From the NCBI GenBank assembly GCA_028293765.1, contig JAQGOG010000083.1:1-43374 (forward strand): a DNA stretch of 43,374 nt. The letters are read 5' to 3'. The notes under the pieces are model-generated. The model saw only the letters and a program-made list of their open reading frames with translations. It did no database searches and was not told the DNA's origin. Position 1 is the stretch's first letter. Each line of letters starts with the position of its first letter. Shown piece by piece: positions 1-7,752 of this stretch. The position numbers and the translations under genes are program-made. The DNA comes from Gammaproteobacteria bacterium (GTDB taxonomy: Bacteria > Pseudomonadota > Gammaproteobacteria > Steroidobacterales > Steroidobacteraceae).

Positions 1-154
1 AGAACTCAGTCGCGAGATCACGCTCCGGGGGCAGCGCATCGTCCGGCCCGAGGATGCGTGTCTCGATCGCCTGACGCAACGCCCGCTGCAGCTGCTGATA
101 AAGCGGCAGGCTGCTCGACTCGTCGAGTTTGCCCACCGCCTGTGAAAGCGGCAT
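1..154 (-). CDS. GntR-family regulator, N-terminal part (runs off the window)
   Basis: This is the first 51 codons of a gene read leftwards from ATG at 154; the rest lies outside the window. The segment LPLYQQLQRALRQAIETRIL followed by LPPERDLATEF is the standard opening of a GntR winged-helix DNA-binding domain (first helix, then the 'LPsERdLA' turn into the recognition helices). No effector domain is visible, so the HutC/NagR subfamily is only inferred. It is divergent from a TonB receptor at the head of a GlcNAc/chitin locus, the usual place for a NagR/NagQ-like repressor answering to an amino-sugar phosphate. Family assignment is firm; the ligand is inference. Confidence 0.85.
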   Translation of the reverse strand, partial: MPLSQAVGKLDESSSLPLYQQLQRALRQAIETRILGPDDALPPERDLATEF

Positions 155-194
155 CAAAGTCGTTCTCCGGCCTGTTTAGCGATCACTCTCATAC

Positions 195-210
195 TACCAA
201 TATCATACCA
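195..210 (-). promoter_or_regulatory. Candidate GntR operator, left copy
   Basis: On the minus strand this reads TGGTATGATATTGGTA. It matches the element at 316-331 (TGGTATTATATTGGCA) at 14 of 16 positions, in opposite orientation. It lies 41 bp upstream of the GntR start codon, suitable for autorepression. That it binds the neighbouring GntR protein is inference from the pairing and position. Confidence 0.5.
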
Positions 211-315
211 GTCTGTTGTGCGGAGGATACAAAATTAAACGGAACTTGTTGATTACTGGACTGAAATGCGCCGAAGCGAAAAGTGGTCTCTACTGATATA
301 GCATTTTAGCATGAG

Positions 316-331
316 TGGTATTATATTGGCA
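316..331 (+). promoter_or_regulatory. Candidate GntR operator, right copy
   Basis: TGGTATTATATTGGCA, the mate of 195-210. It overlaps a TATTAT/TATATT -10-like stretch and lies about 125 bp upstream of the receptor start, so a bound repressor would block the receptor promoter. Assignment to the adjacent GntR protein is inference. Confidence 0.5.
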
Positions 332-454
332 CGTAACTGGTCCCAGCATAGATGCCCGCGTGGCGCTCCAAAAGAAAGAATGCACGGTCTCGCGGGATGA
401 GGGCACACGGCGTGGGTGCGCTTCGGTTAAGACAACATCAGGGGTAATTGAGAC

Positions 455-3190
455 ATGAGAATCGCAAGGTCGACGTTGATCGGCACGGCAGTCGCAATCG
501 CATTGTTCGGGCGCAATTCCCACGCAGCCGACGCGCCCCAGGGTCCGACGCAGAGCGGCGAGCGAGGCGATGTCGAGGAGATTGTGGTCACCGGCATCCG
601 CGCCTCCGTGGAGCATTCACTGGAAGCCAAGCGCGAGGCGACCAGTGTCGAGGAGGTCGTCAGTGCCGAGGATATCGGCAAGATGCCCGACAAGAATGTC
701 GCCGACTCGCTGACTCGCGTACCCGGCGTTACGACCAGTTCCGCAAGCGCGAACGAGGGCGGCTTTGACGAGAACGACCGGGTCAGCATGCGAGGCACGA
801 ATCCCAGCCTGACGCAAACTCTGGTCAACGGGCATGGGATCGCGGCTGGCGACTGGTTCGTGCTCAACCAGGTGCAGCAGGTCGGTCGCAGCGTGAGCTA
901 TACGCTGTTACCCTCGGAGTTGGTCAGCAAAGTCGTTGTCCATAAGAGCTCCCAGGCCTCGCTGGTGGAGGGCGGCGTCGCCGGATCGGTCGACATCATC
1001 ACGCGCAAGCCGTTGGAATTCAGCAAGCCGGTGACTCTGCAGGCCTCCGCCGGCGCCGTTTACGCCGACCTGCCGTCCAAGACCGACCCGCAGTTCAGCG
1101 CGCTCGGCAACTGGAAGAACGAGGCCGGCAACTTCGGCGTCATGGTGCAGGGGTTCTACGAGGCCCGCCACCTCCGGCGCGACGGCGTCGAGATATTGGG
1201 CTACGAGCAGTTCGCTCCCGGCAGTCCTGTCGTCAATGCACATCCCGATCTCGCGAACGTGTGGTACCCGAAAGAGGTCGGTGCGGCGCTCTTCGACCAG
1301 AAGCGTGTGCGCAAGGGCGGTCTCGTCGACGTCCAATTAAAGCCGACCGATGCGCTGACATTCGATCTCTCGGCTTTCTACTCGAAGTTGGATGCGTCCA
1401 ACTACAACCGCAATTATCTGGAGTGGCTCACGCACTACGTGAACCTAGGTAATGGCCAGGGACCGGATCCCGGCTATGTCGTTACCAACGGTACCCTGAC
1501 CAAAGCCAATTTCTCGCCGGTCGCCGGGACGTTCTACGGAGTCTACGACCAGATCTCGCGCCCGGATGAGAGCGCGACCGCCGGTTTCGTCAACCTCGAC
1601 GGCGAGTGGCGCGCCAGCGATTCCATGACGTTCCTCGGGCAGGTCGGCACCTCCAAGGGCGATGGCAAGACACCGACCCAGGACGTGTCGGAGACTCAGC
1701 CCGGATTGGGCACCGGTGCCGGATACTCGTTGCATGGCATTGGCTCCGCTCCCGACTTCAATCTCGGCTCGCAGAACAACACGACGCCTTTCCCCGGCGG
1801 GACGCCGGTCTCGTTCGGCTGGATCTTCGGCGCGCAGAACGTCGATGTGAAGGACAAGGAGTCCTGGGGCAAGCTCGACGGCGATTACAAGATTCATGAC
1901 AGCTCGTGGACGGATCTCAAATTCGGTGCGCGCTACCAGACCCACGAGCGGTCCTCGAACAATGCACTCGCGCAGGGTCCGCTGGCCCCCGGCATGAGCA
2001 CGGACCATTACCCCACGACCTTCGGCAACTACCCGGGGAACTTCAACAGCTTCGGCGGCTCGATCCCGAGCGGCATCTGGTACTGGAGTCCGGCGCAGCT
2101 CGCGGCTTACGATGGGCCCGGCTTCGTGAACCGCGATCCGCTGCAGCGTGAGTACTACCAGTACCTGTTCGACGTCAAAGAGAAGAATTCGGCCGCCTAC
2201 GTCCAGGCGGAATTCAAGGGCTCGAGCTGGGCGGCTGACGTCGGTGTCCGCTACGTCAGAACGCAGGAACACTCCGTCACCTACACGCAGGTGACTGCGG
2301 CAACGCCCGGTGCGATCACCACGTCCCTGTTCGGACCGTTCATTGGGATTCCGGTCGACCACACATACAACGACGTGCTGCCGAGCGCGAACCTCAAGTT
2401 CGATATCACTTCGGACCTCGTCGGCCGGTTCGCGGCATCGGAAACGATGACCCGCGCCGACTACTCGGCGCTCGCAGGCTTTACGGATCTGTCGCCGCCG
2501 TCGGTCGCCGGCGCCGTTGGCAGCGGCTCGGGCGGCAATCCCGACCTGAAGCCGATTCGCTCCACCAACTTCGACGCCGGCCTGGAGTGGTACTTCGCGA
2601 AGCGCTCGCTGCTGTCGGCCACTTACTTCTACATGGACCTGCGCAATTACATCGGCTTCGGCAGCGCCACCAAGAGCTACCTGACCTTCAGCAGCCAGGT
2701 TCCCAATGGAGCGCAGGTGCCTTACCTGCTCACCGTTCCGGTCAACGCCAAGGGCCGGGTGCAGGGCCTCGAGCTTGCCTACCAGCAAGCGCTCAGTGAG
2801 TACTTTGGCCTCGCGGCGAATTACACGTATGCCGACGGCAAGCAGACCTCGCTCGTGACGAACGGTGACGATCGTCTCGTGGGCACGTCGAAGAACACCT
2901 TTAACGTCAGCGGCTATTTCGAGAACAAGCAGTTCAGTGCGCGTGTTGCATACACCTACCGCTCTGCGTTCTTCAGCGGCCTCGATCGGAATACGGCGTT
3001 CTCCCAGGATGCGATCGGCAGCCTGACGGCGTCCCTGCAGTACGCGCTGAACGATATGATCTCGTTGACGCTCGACGGCGAAAACCTGAACAATCCCACC
3101 CTCAAGTACTACGCGCTCAACAAGGACCAGCCGCGCGCGTTTTACAAGAACGGCGCACAGTACTATCTGACTTTGCGGGCCAAGTTCTGA
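455..3190 (+). CDS. TonB-dependent receptor, chitin oligosaccharide / GlcNAc type
   Basis: This 911-residue outer-membrane receptor has a signal peptide (residues 1-24, cleavage after SHA), a TonB box (about 41-46, EEIVVT) and a plug domain from about 50 to 190 (EDIGKMPDKNVADSLTRVPG; VRKS-like segment VVHKSSQASLVEGGVAGSVD). A beta-barrel follows and ends in the aromatic terminal strand YYLTLRAKF. The 'GKMPDKNVADSL' plug opening is typical of the Xanthomonas/Caulobacter TonB receptor subfamily, which includes the chitooligosaccharide receptor NagP. It heads a locus with a GntR gene, a hexosaminidase and a GlcNAc PTS, so import of chitin fragments across the outer membrane is the likely role. 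Substrate is inferred from context; the receptor call is secure. Confidence 0.93.
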   Translation: MRIARSTLIGTAVAIALFGRNSHAADAPQGPTQSGERGDVEEIVVTGIRASVEHSLEAKREATSVEEVVSAEDIGKMPDKNVADSLTRVPGVTTSSASANEGGFDENDRVSMRGTNPSLTQTLVNGHGIAAGDWFVLNQVQQVGRSVSYTLLPSELVSKVVVHKSSQASLVEGGVAGSVDIITRKPLEFSKPVTLQASAGAVYADLPSKTDPQFSALGNWKNEAGNFGVMVQGFYEARHLRRDGVEILGYEQFAPGSPVVNAHPDLANVWYPKEVGAALFDQKRVRKGGLVDVQLKPTDALTFDLSAFYSKLDASNYNRNYLEWLTHYVNLGNGQGPDPGYVVTNGTLTKANFSPVAGTFYGVYDQISRPDESATAGFVNLDGEWRASDSMTFLGQVGTSKGDGKTPTQDVSETQPGLGTGAGYSLHGIGSAPDFNLGSQNNTTPFPGGTPVSFGWIFGAQNVDVKDKESWGKLDGDYKIHDSSWTDLKFGARYQTHERSSNNALAQGPLAPGMSTDHYPTTFGNYPGNFNSFGGSIPSGIWYWSPAQLAAYDGPGFVNRDPLQREYYQYLFDVKEKNSAAYVQAEFKGSSWAADVGVRYVRTQEHSVTYTQVTAATPGAITTSLFGPFIGIPVDHTYNDVLPSANLKFDITSDLVGRFAASETMTRADYSALAGFTDLSPPSVAGAVGSGSGGNPDLKPIRSTNFDAGLEWYFAKRSLLSATYFYMDLRNYIGFGSATKSYLTFSSQVPNGAQVPYLLTVPVNAKGRVQGLELAYQQALSEYFGLAANYTYADGKQTSLVTNGDDRLVGTSKNTFNVSGYFENKQFSARVAYTYRSAFFSGLDRNTAFSQDAIGSLTASLQYALNDMISLTLDGENLNNPTLKYYALNKDQPRAFYKNGAQYYLTLRAKF

Positions 3191-3287
3191 GGTCGGCGCC
3201 CATCGTCAGGCTGCGGATGGCTGGGAGCGGGAGCGCGGCACGGGTGTAATCTGCCGTGCTCCCAATCCACCCTGGACGGGGTTGCCC

Positions 3288-4895
3288 GTGACGACCGCCA
3301 CGCTCTTTAATCACTCTTACAGTCCCGCGACCGGCAGGAATGCGGGTTCCGTGCCTGCGCCGGTGCGCCGCATCGTCATTGTCGGAGGGGGAACTGCCGG
3401 GTGGATGACGGCGCTAATCCTCGCGCGCTCGCTGATCGAGCGGGGCGTGGAGATCACGGTCCTGGAATCATCGGCGGTCCCGATCATCGGGGTAGGGGAA
3501 GGCTCGACGCCGTGGCTGCGAGGATTCTTCGACAGCCTCGGCATTCAGGAGGCCGAGTGGATGCCGGCCTGCCATGCCACTTACAAGTGCGGCATCACCT
3601 TCGACGGGTGGTCGACGAAGCCCGGATTCGAACGCTATTTCCACCCGTTCGCATCGATGCTGGACAACCTGACCATGACTCAGTTTGTTCACAACGTGGA
3701 GGCGCGGATCAACGGTGCGAACGTGCACGCGCATCCTGACCGGTTCTTCATCGCCGCGCGCCTCGCGGCCGAGCGGCGGGCCCCGAAGGCACGCGAGAAC
3801 TTCCCGTTCGACATCTGGCACGGTTACCATTTCGACGCGACGCTGCTCGGGCAGTTCCTCCACGGGAAGGCGCTCGAGCGGGGGGTTCGCTACAGGAGTT
3901 GCCATGTGACTCATGCGACGCTCGAAGCCGGCGGAGCGATCGCCTCGGTCGCGACGAGGGAAGGCGAAACGATCGCGGCCGATCTGTTCGTCGACTGCAC
4001 CGGGTTTGCGGGTCTCCTGATCGACAAGGCGTTGCAAACGCCGTTCGTCAGTTTCGCCGGCAATCTCTTCAATGACGCGGCAGTGGCGCTGCCGTCGCCC
4101 AGCGACGCATCGATTCCATCGCAGACCGTCTCGACCGCTCTCAAGCACGGCTGGGCCTGGAAGATCCCGCTCACGAGCCGCTACGGCAATGGCTACGTCT
4201 ACAGCACGCAATTCTGCTCGCCCGATGCCGCCGAAACCGAGCTCCGCGAGCGGCTCGGCCTTCTGGAGACGGACGTGCCGGCGCGGCACCTGAAGATGAA
4301 GATAGGACGCGTCACGCAGCACTGGAACAAGAACTGCCTCGCGATCGGTCTTTCGCAGGGATTCATCGAGCCCCTGGAGGCGACGGCGCTGCTCTTCATC
4401 CAGCAGACGGCCGCAGCGTTCGTCGAAGTCCTGGAGCGAGGCGATCTCGGCGAGGCTGCGCACGAACGCTTCAACAGCCAGGTCAACGACCACTTTGAAG
4501 GCACCCGCGACTACATCGTGACGCACTACAAGACCAACACGCGGCACGACACCGAGTATTGGCGCGCCAATGCCGCCAACCGCAACCTGTCTGATAACCT
4601 GAAAAAGCTCTACTCGCTCTGGATGGCGGGCAAGAGCATCGCGCCCGGCGTCGGTCAGCAGACGATCGGCAAGGGCTATCCCGTGTTCTCCTGGTACTCG
4701 ATCATGGCCGGGATGGGTATTTTTCCCGAACCCCGTGACCTGCGGCCGCCGACACCGCAGGAGGCGCGTTACAGCATGGCCGAGATCGACAACCTGCTGG
4801 CGCGCAGCTCGGCCAACTATCCGGACCACCGCGACGCCCTCGGCAGCATCCCGCCGCGCCGGCTCGACCCGTCTCTGCAGATCTACTTCTGGTAA
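3288..4895 (+). CDS. Tryptophan-halogenase-family flavoprotein
   Basis: A 535-residue flavin-dependent halogenase-family protein. The N-terminus holds the FAD dinucleotide motif GGGTAGW (33-39). The family motif W-x-W-x-I-P is intact at 289-294 (WAWKIP). The lysine that guides hypohalous acid in characterised enzymes has an equivalent at Lys100 (HATYKCG). GTG at 3288 is preferred because GGACGGGG at 3274-3281 is a good ribosome-binding site; an in-frame TTG lies at 3282. Relatives next to TonB receptors are common in Xanthomonadales and Caulobacterales. One such orphan enzyme, BrvH, was shown to brominate indole, but the natural substrates are generally unknown. The cupin_8 gene follows after 7 bp, so the two are probably co-transcribed. 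Confidence 0.9.
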   Translation: MTTATLFNHSYSPATGRNAGSVPAPVRRIVIVGGGTAGWMTALILARSLIERGVEITVLESSAVPIIGVGEGSTPWLRGFFDSLGIQEAEWMPACHATYKCGITFDGWSTKPGFERYFHPFASMLDNLTMTQFVHNVEARINGANVHAHPDRFFIAARLAAERRAPKARENFPFDIWHGYHFDATLLGQFLHGKALERGVRYRSCHVTHATLEAGGAIASVATREGETIAADLFVDCTGFAGLLIDKALQTPFVSFAGNLFNDAAVALPSPSDASIPSQTVSTALKHGWAWKIPLTSRYGNGYVYSTQFCSPDAAETELRERLGLLETDVPARHLKMKIGRVTQHWNKNCLAIGLSQGFIEPLEATALLFIQQTAAAFVEVLERGDLGEAAHERFNSQVNDHFEGTRDYIVTHYKTNTRHDTEYWRANAANRNLSDNLKKLYSLWMAGKSIAPGVGQQTIGKGYPVFSWYSIMAGMGIFPEPRDLRPPTPQEARYSMAEIDNLLARSSANYPDHRDALGSIPPRRLDPSLQIYFW

Positions 4896-4902
4896 GGATG
4901 GC

Positions 4903-5931
4903 ATGCAACAGGCCATCCCACCTATCCGCGAGTTTACGAAACTGGACGACGACGCCATCCGGCATGAGGTCATTGCTTCCGAGCGTCCGTGTGTCCTGCG
5001 GGGACTCGTCAGTGGCTGGCCGGCCGTCGCTGTTGGACGGCGCTCGCCGGTCGCGGTGGTCGAATACCTGCGACGTTTCGATAGCGGCAGTCCGGTCGAC
5101 GCCATCATGACTCCGCCTGAGGTCGAGGGGCGCGTCTTCTACGACGAAACCATGACCGGGTTCAATTTCGTGCGTAACCGGCTCCCGATCACAGCAATCG
5201 CGGAGCAGGTGCTGCGGTATGCCGCGTTCGCCCGCCCGCCGGCCGTCGCCGCGCAAAGTGCGCTGATTCGCGACTGTCTGCCTGGATTTTCGGCAGAGAA
5301 CGCTCTGACCGTCATCGACGGCGCGATCCTGCCGCGAATCTGGCTTGGCAATGCAATCACGACGCCCGCTCACCTCGATGAGTGGAACAACATCGGCTGC
5401 GTGGTCAGTGGTCGCCGGCGGTTCACGCTTTTTCCGCCTGAGCAGATCGCTAACCTCTATATCGGGCCACTCGACTTCGCGCCTACCGGCGCGCCGATGA
5501 GCCTGGTGTCGCTGCGCGAACCCGACTTCAGGCGCTTTCCTAAATTTCGGGAGGCACTCGCGGCGGCGCTAACCGCCGAGCTCGGCCCCGGCGATGCGCT
5601 ATTCATACCGCCGCTTTGGTGGCATCACGTCGAATCACTCGAGCCGTTCAACGTGCTGGTCAACTACTGGTGGCGCGGCTCGGTGGGCGCCGCGACCGCA
5701 ACCGATTCAGCCTTCGACAGCTTGATTCATTCCATACTGAACCTGCGGTCGCTGCCACCCGCTACACGCGAGGCGTGGCGGGCAATCTTCGATCACTACG
5801 TATTCGGGGCGCAGGTCGGTGTTACCGAACACATCCCGGAGCATCGACACGGCATCCTCGGCAAGGTGTCGGCTGCAGACGCGGCGCGGCTGCGGGCATA
5901 CCTCGCGGAACGTCTGCAGACGTGGAAGTAA
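4903..5931 (+). CDS. Cupin_8 / JmjC-like Fe(II) 2-oxoglutarate-type protein
   Basis: A 342-residue protein with a cupin_8 (JmjC-like) fold. The metal-binding H-x-D is His157/Asp159 (AHLDEW), and the distal histidine is His241 in PPLWWHH. The segment between them (GRRRFTLFPPEQIANLY) is the typical 'lfpPeq..lY' of FIH/JmjC-like proteins. ATG at 4903 has AAGGA about 6 bp upstream; longer in-frame starts would overlap the halogenase gene. Position right after the halogenase repeats a pairing seen at many TonB-receptor loci. It may hydroxylate a protein or small molecule, but no substrate is known, so this is a family-level call. Confidence 0.82.
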   Translation: MQQAIPPIREFTKLDDDAIRHEVIASERPCVLRGLVSGWPAVAVGRRSPVAVVEYLRRFDSGSPVDAIMTPPEVEGRVFYDETMTGFNFVRNRLPITAIAEQVLRYAAFARPPAVAAQSALIRDCLPGFSAENALTVIDGAILPRIWLGNAITTPAHLDEWNNIGCVVSGRRRFTLFPPEQIANLYIGPLDFAPTGAPMSLVSLREPDFRRFPKFREALAAALTAELGPGDALFIPPLWWHHVESLEPFNVLVNYWWRGSVGAATATDSAFDSLIHSILNLRSLPPATREAWRAIFDHYVFGAQVGVTEHIPEHRHGILGKVSAADAARLRAYLAERLQTWK

Positions 5932-5951
5932 CGTCGATGACCGGCGTCTGT

Positions 5952-7652
5952 CTACTTATAACCGCAGGCGGTTATGATCCGCTCGAGCCGCGGCACGAAG
6001 GTCTTGAGAGGCTGTGCGTAGTTCCTGTACCGGCCGATCGAGCCGTCGTTGAGCTTCTCGGTGACTCGAGAATGGCCGGCCGTTGGTGCGGGGTGCCGGC
6101 TCTCATGGAAGCGCAGGCACGCCTCCTCGAACGGCAGGCCGAGATAGTCGAGCAGCCTGCGAGTCTGTCCGGGCTGGTCGGCGACGAGGGCTTCGTACTG
6201 CAGCACGTAGTCGCCGACCTCCAACTCGTGGCGATAATGCTCGACGAGATCGAACACCGCGGCCAGGTGGTGCGCCGTGTCCTCTATCCGGTAACCGCAG
6301 TTGAAACCGTGAGTCATATCGTTCGACATCGTGGACACGCAGACATCGAGCGGATGACGCCGTGCGTGGATGATCTTCGCCTCCGGGAAGGCCATCTTCA
6401 GCAGCGGCAGGTAGACCTCGTTAAAAGGCATCTTGTCGGTGAAGAACGCCTTACCGCCGTTTGCCAGGCCGTAGCGTTCGGCGCGCGCGAGGTAGTAGTC
6501 GCGAAACATCGTTGCGGCGTAGTGGCGGTCCGCCGTCCAGCTCTGCGCCAGGCTCTCGGGGAATGGCTGCGGGCCGGGCCAGAGATCACCAGCGAGCTTG
6601 CGAAGCTCGCCGAGGAAGGGGAGCTCTCCGCCGGCCATCACGGCGGAGTGACTGCAGAGGATCTGCTCGACCAGTGTCGTGCCCGAGCGCGGAAAGCCCA
6701 TGATGAAAATGGGTTGCGGCACATCTGCCCTCGGCTTCGTCCGCGGCAGCCGTGCAATGTTCTCCCGCGTAAAGAAGTGCTTGAGCCGACCGAAGAGCGC
6801 CTCCACAGCGTCGGCCTTGTACTGCAGCCCACCTCCTTCAGCGGCGAGCTTGCGCTTGCCGGCGACGAAGTCAGCCCACGCCTCTTCGTAGCGCCCGAGG
6901 CGATCATGCAGCCGGCCGCGCGCCAGCTGCCCGTCGCCCGCGAGAGCCTTGGCGGAATCGATGATGGCGAGCGCCTCTTCGTGACGGCCCGCGCGCGCGA
7001 GATAGTTCGACCGAAGCAGATTGACGTCCGCGGCCGGCGAGACCGCTTCGGCACGATCGAGAAGCTCCTGGGCGCGCGCGAGCTCGCCGCGCGCCTCGTG
7101 CAAGGTGGACCAGCAGGTGAGCGTCCTAAGGTCCTTGGGCGCCAACTCGTGCGCCCGGGCGAAGTAGCCGTCCGCCTCATGCGTACGACCTTGCTTCATG
7201 AGATTGTTCGCGAGGTTCAGGAGAAACGCAGCCTGCGGCGCGGCGAGCTCCAGCGCCCGCCGGAAGTGCCACTCGCCGGACGGCAGGTCATTCATATCCG
7301 ACACGATCAGGCCGAACACGTTGTGGGCCTGTGCGTTACCTGGATTCGCACGCAATGCGGCGCGCGCCACCTGTTCCGCGTCGGCGAGCTTCCCGTGCGT
7401 CATGAGAAGCTGGATCAGCTCGTTATGAGCCCAGTCGGCGCGCGAGTTGATGCCGATCACCGTGTCGAGCGTTCGGGCCGCCTCTCCCATCTGGCCGCGG
7501 TGCTTCTGGAGCTGGTAGCGCACTTCGAGCGCGTTAACGTCGCGGCCGGCGGTCTTGAGCCGCTCCTCCGCGGCCAACTCGGCCGAACGCAGCTCGCCGC
7601 GCGCAAATGCCTCGCGGGCACGAATAACCAGGGGGTGGGCCGATTCAACCAT
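5952..7652 (-). CDS. TPR-repeat sulfotransferase
   Basis: A 566-residue two-part protein. Residues 1 to about 290 are a TPR superhelix of repeated helix pairs with the A/G/Y spacing (for example NAQAHNVFGLIVSDMNDLPS, then FLLNLANNLMKQGRTHEADG). Residues 310-560 form a sulfotransferase domain starting with the PAPS-binding loop GFPRSGTT (319-326); ARRHPLDVCVSTM is the 3'-phosphate-binding segment. It is convergent with the cupin gene (20 bp between stop codons) and divergent from the hexosaminidase gene. TPR-sulfotransferases often lie near TonB receptors in this part of Proteobacteria; the acceptor is unknown. No signal peptide is seen, so it is probably cytoplasmic. Confidence 0.88.
   Translation of the reverse strand: MVESAHPLVIRAREAFARGELRSAELAAEERLKTAGRDVNALEVRYQLQKHRGQMGEAARTLDTVIGINSRADWAHNELIQLLMTHGKLADAEQVARAALRANPGNAQAHNVFGLIVSDMNDLPSGEWHFRRALELAAPQAAFLLNLANNLMKQGRTHEADGYFARAHELAPKDLRTLTCWSTLHEARGELARAQELLDRAEAVSPAADVNLLRSNYLARAGRHEEALAIIDSAKALAGDGQLARGRLHDRLGRYEEAWADFVAGKRKLAAEGGGLQYKADAVEALFGRLKHFFTRENIARLPRTKPRADVPQPIFIMGFPRSGTTLVEQILCSHSAVMAGGELPFLGELRKLAGDLWPGPQPFPESLAQSWTADRHYAATMFRDYYLARAERYGLANGGKAFFTDKMPFNEVYLPLLKMAFPEAKIIHARRHPLDVCVSTMSNDMTHGFNCGYRIEDTAHHLAAVFDLVEHYRHELEVGDYVLQYEALVADQPGQTRRLLDYLGLPFEEACLRFHESRHPAPTAGHSRVTEKLNDGSIGRYRNYAQPLKTFVPRLERIITACGYK
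5958..5975. repeat. Perfect palindrome at the 3' end of the sulfotransferase gene
   Basis: ATAACCGC-AG-GCGGTTAT has 8-bp perfect arms and lies within the last codons of the leftward sulfotransferase gene, 27 bp past the end of the rightward cupin gene. It could fold as a 6-bp stem with a 6-nt loop and help end the cupin transcript. No T-run follows, so the terminator role is weak. Confidence 0.35.
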
Positions 7653-7752
7653 GAAGAGAGCCTTGAGAAGTGCGTGCAGCCGTCGCCGCGCAGACTCGCT
7701 ATGGTGCCTGCTTCACGGCCGCTTGTTTAGCGCAATTTCACAAGGCTCAAGG

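Larger units (their letters stand above)
155..454. promoter_or_regulatory. Divergent promoter region, GntR gene / TonB receptor
   Basis: A 300-bp intergenic region, visibly more AT-rich than the flanking genes. It must hold the promoters for the leftward GntR gene and the rightward receptor. It contains two near-identical 16-bp elements in opposite orientation (195-210 and 316-331, listed separately). TATTAT/TATATT, -10-like sequence, overlaps the right element at about 319-327, but no convincing -35 partner was found. I see no small gene in it. Confidence 0.6.

Noticed and set aside
3468..5108. A 546-codon minus-strand frame opposite the halogenase
   Set aside because: The plus strand shows FAD and WxWxIP motifs; the minus frame is a codon-bias shadow without domains.
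5616..7730. A 704-codon open frame on the plus strand opposite the sulfotransferase gene
   Set aside because: Its translation has no family motifs, while the minus strand gives a complete TPR-sulfotransferase. It is a GC-rich antisense shadow.
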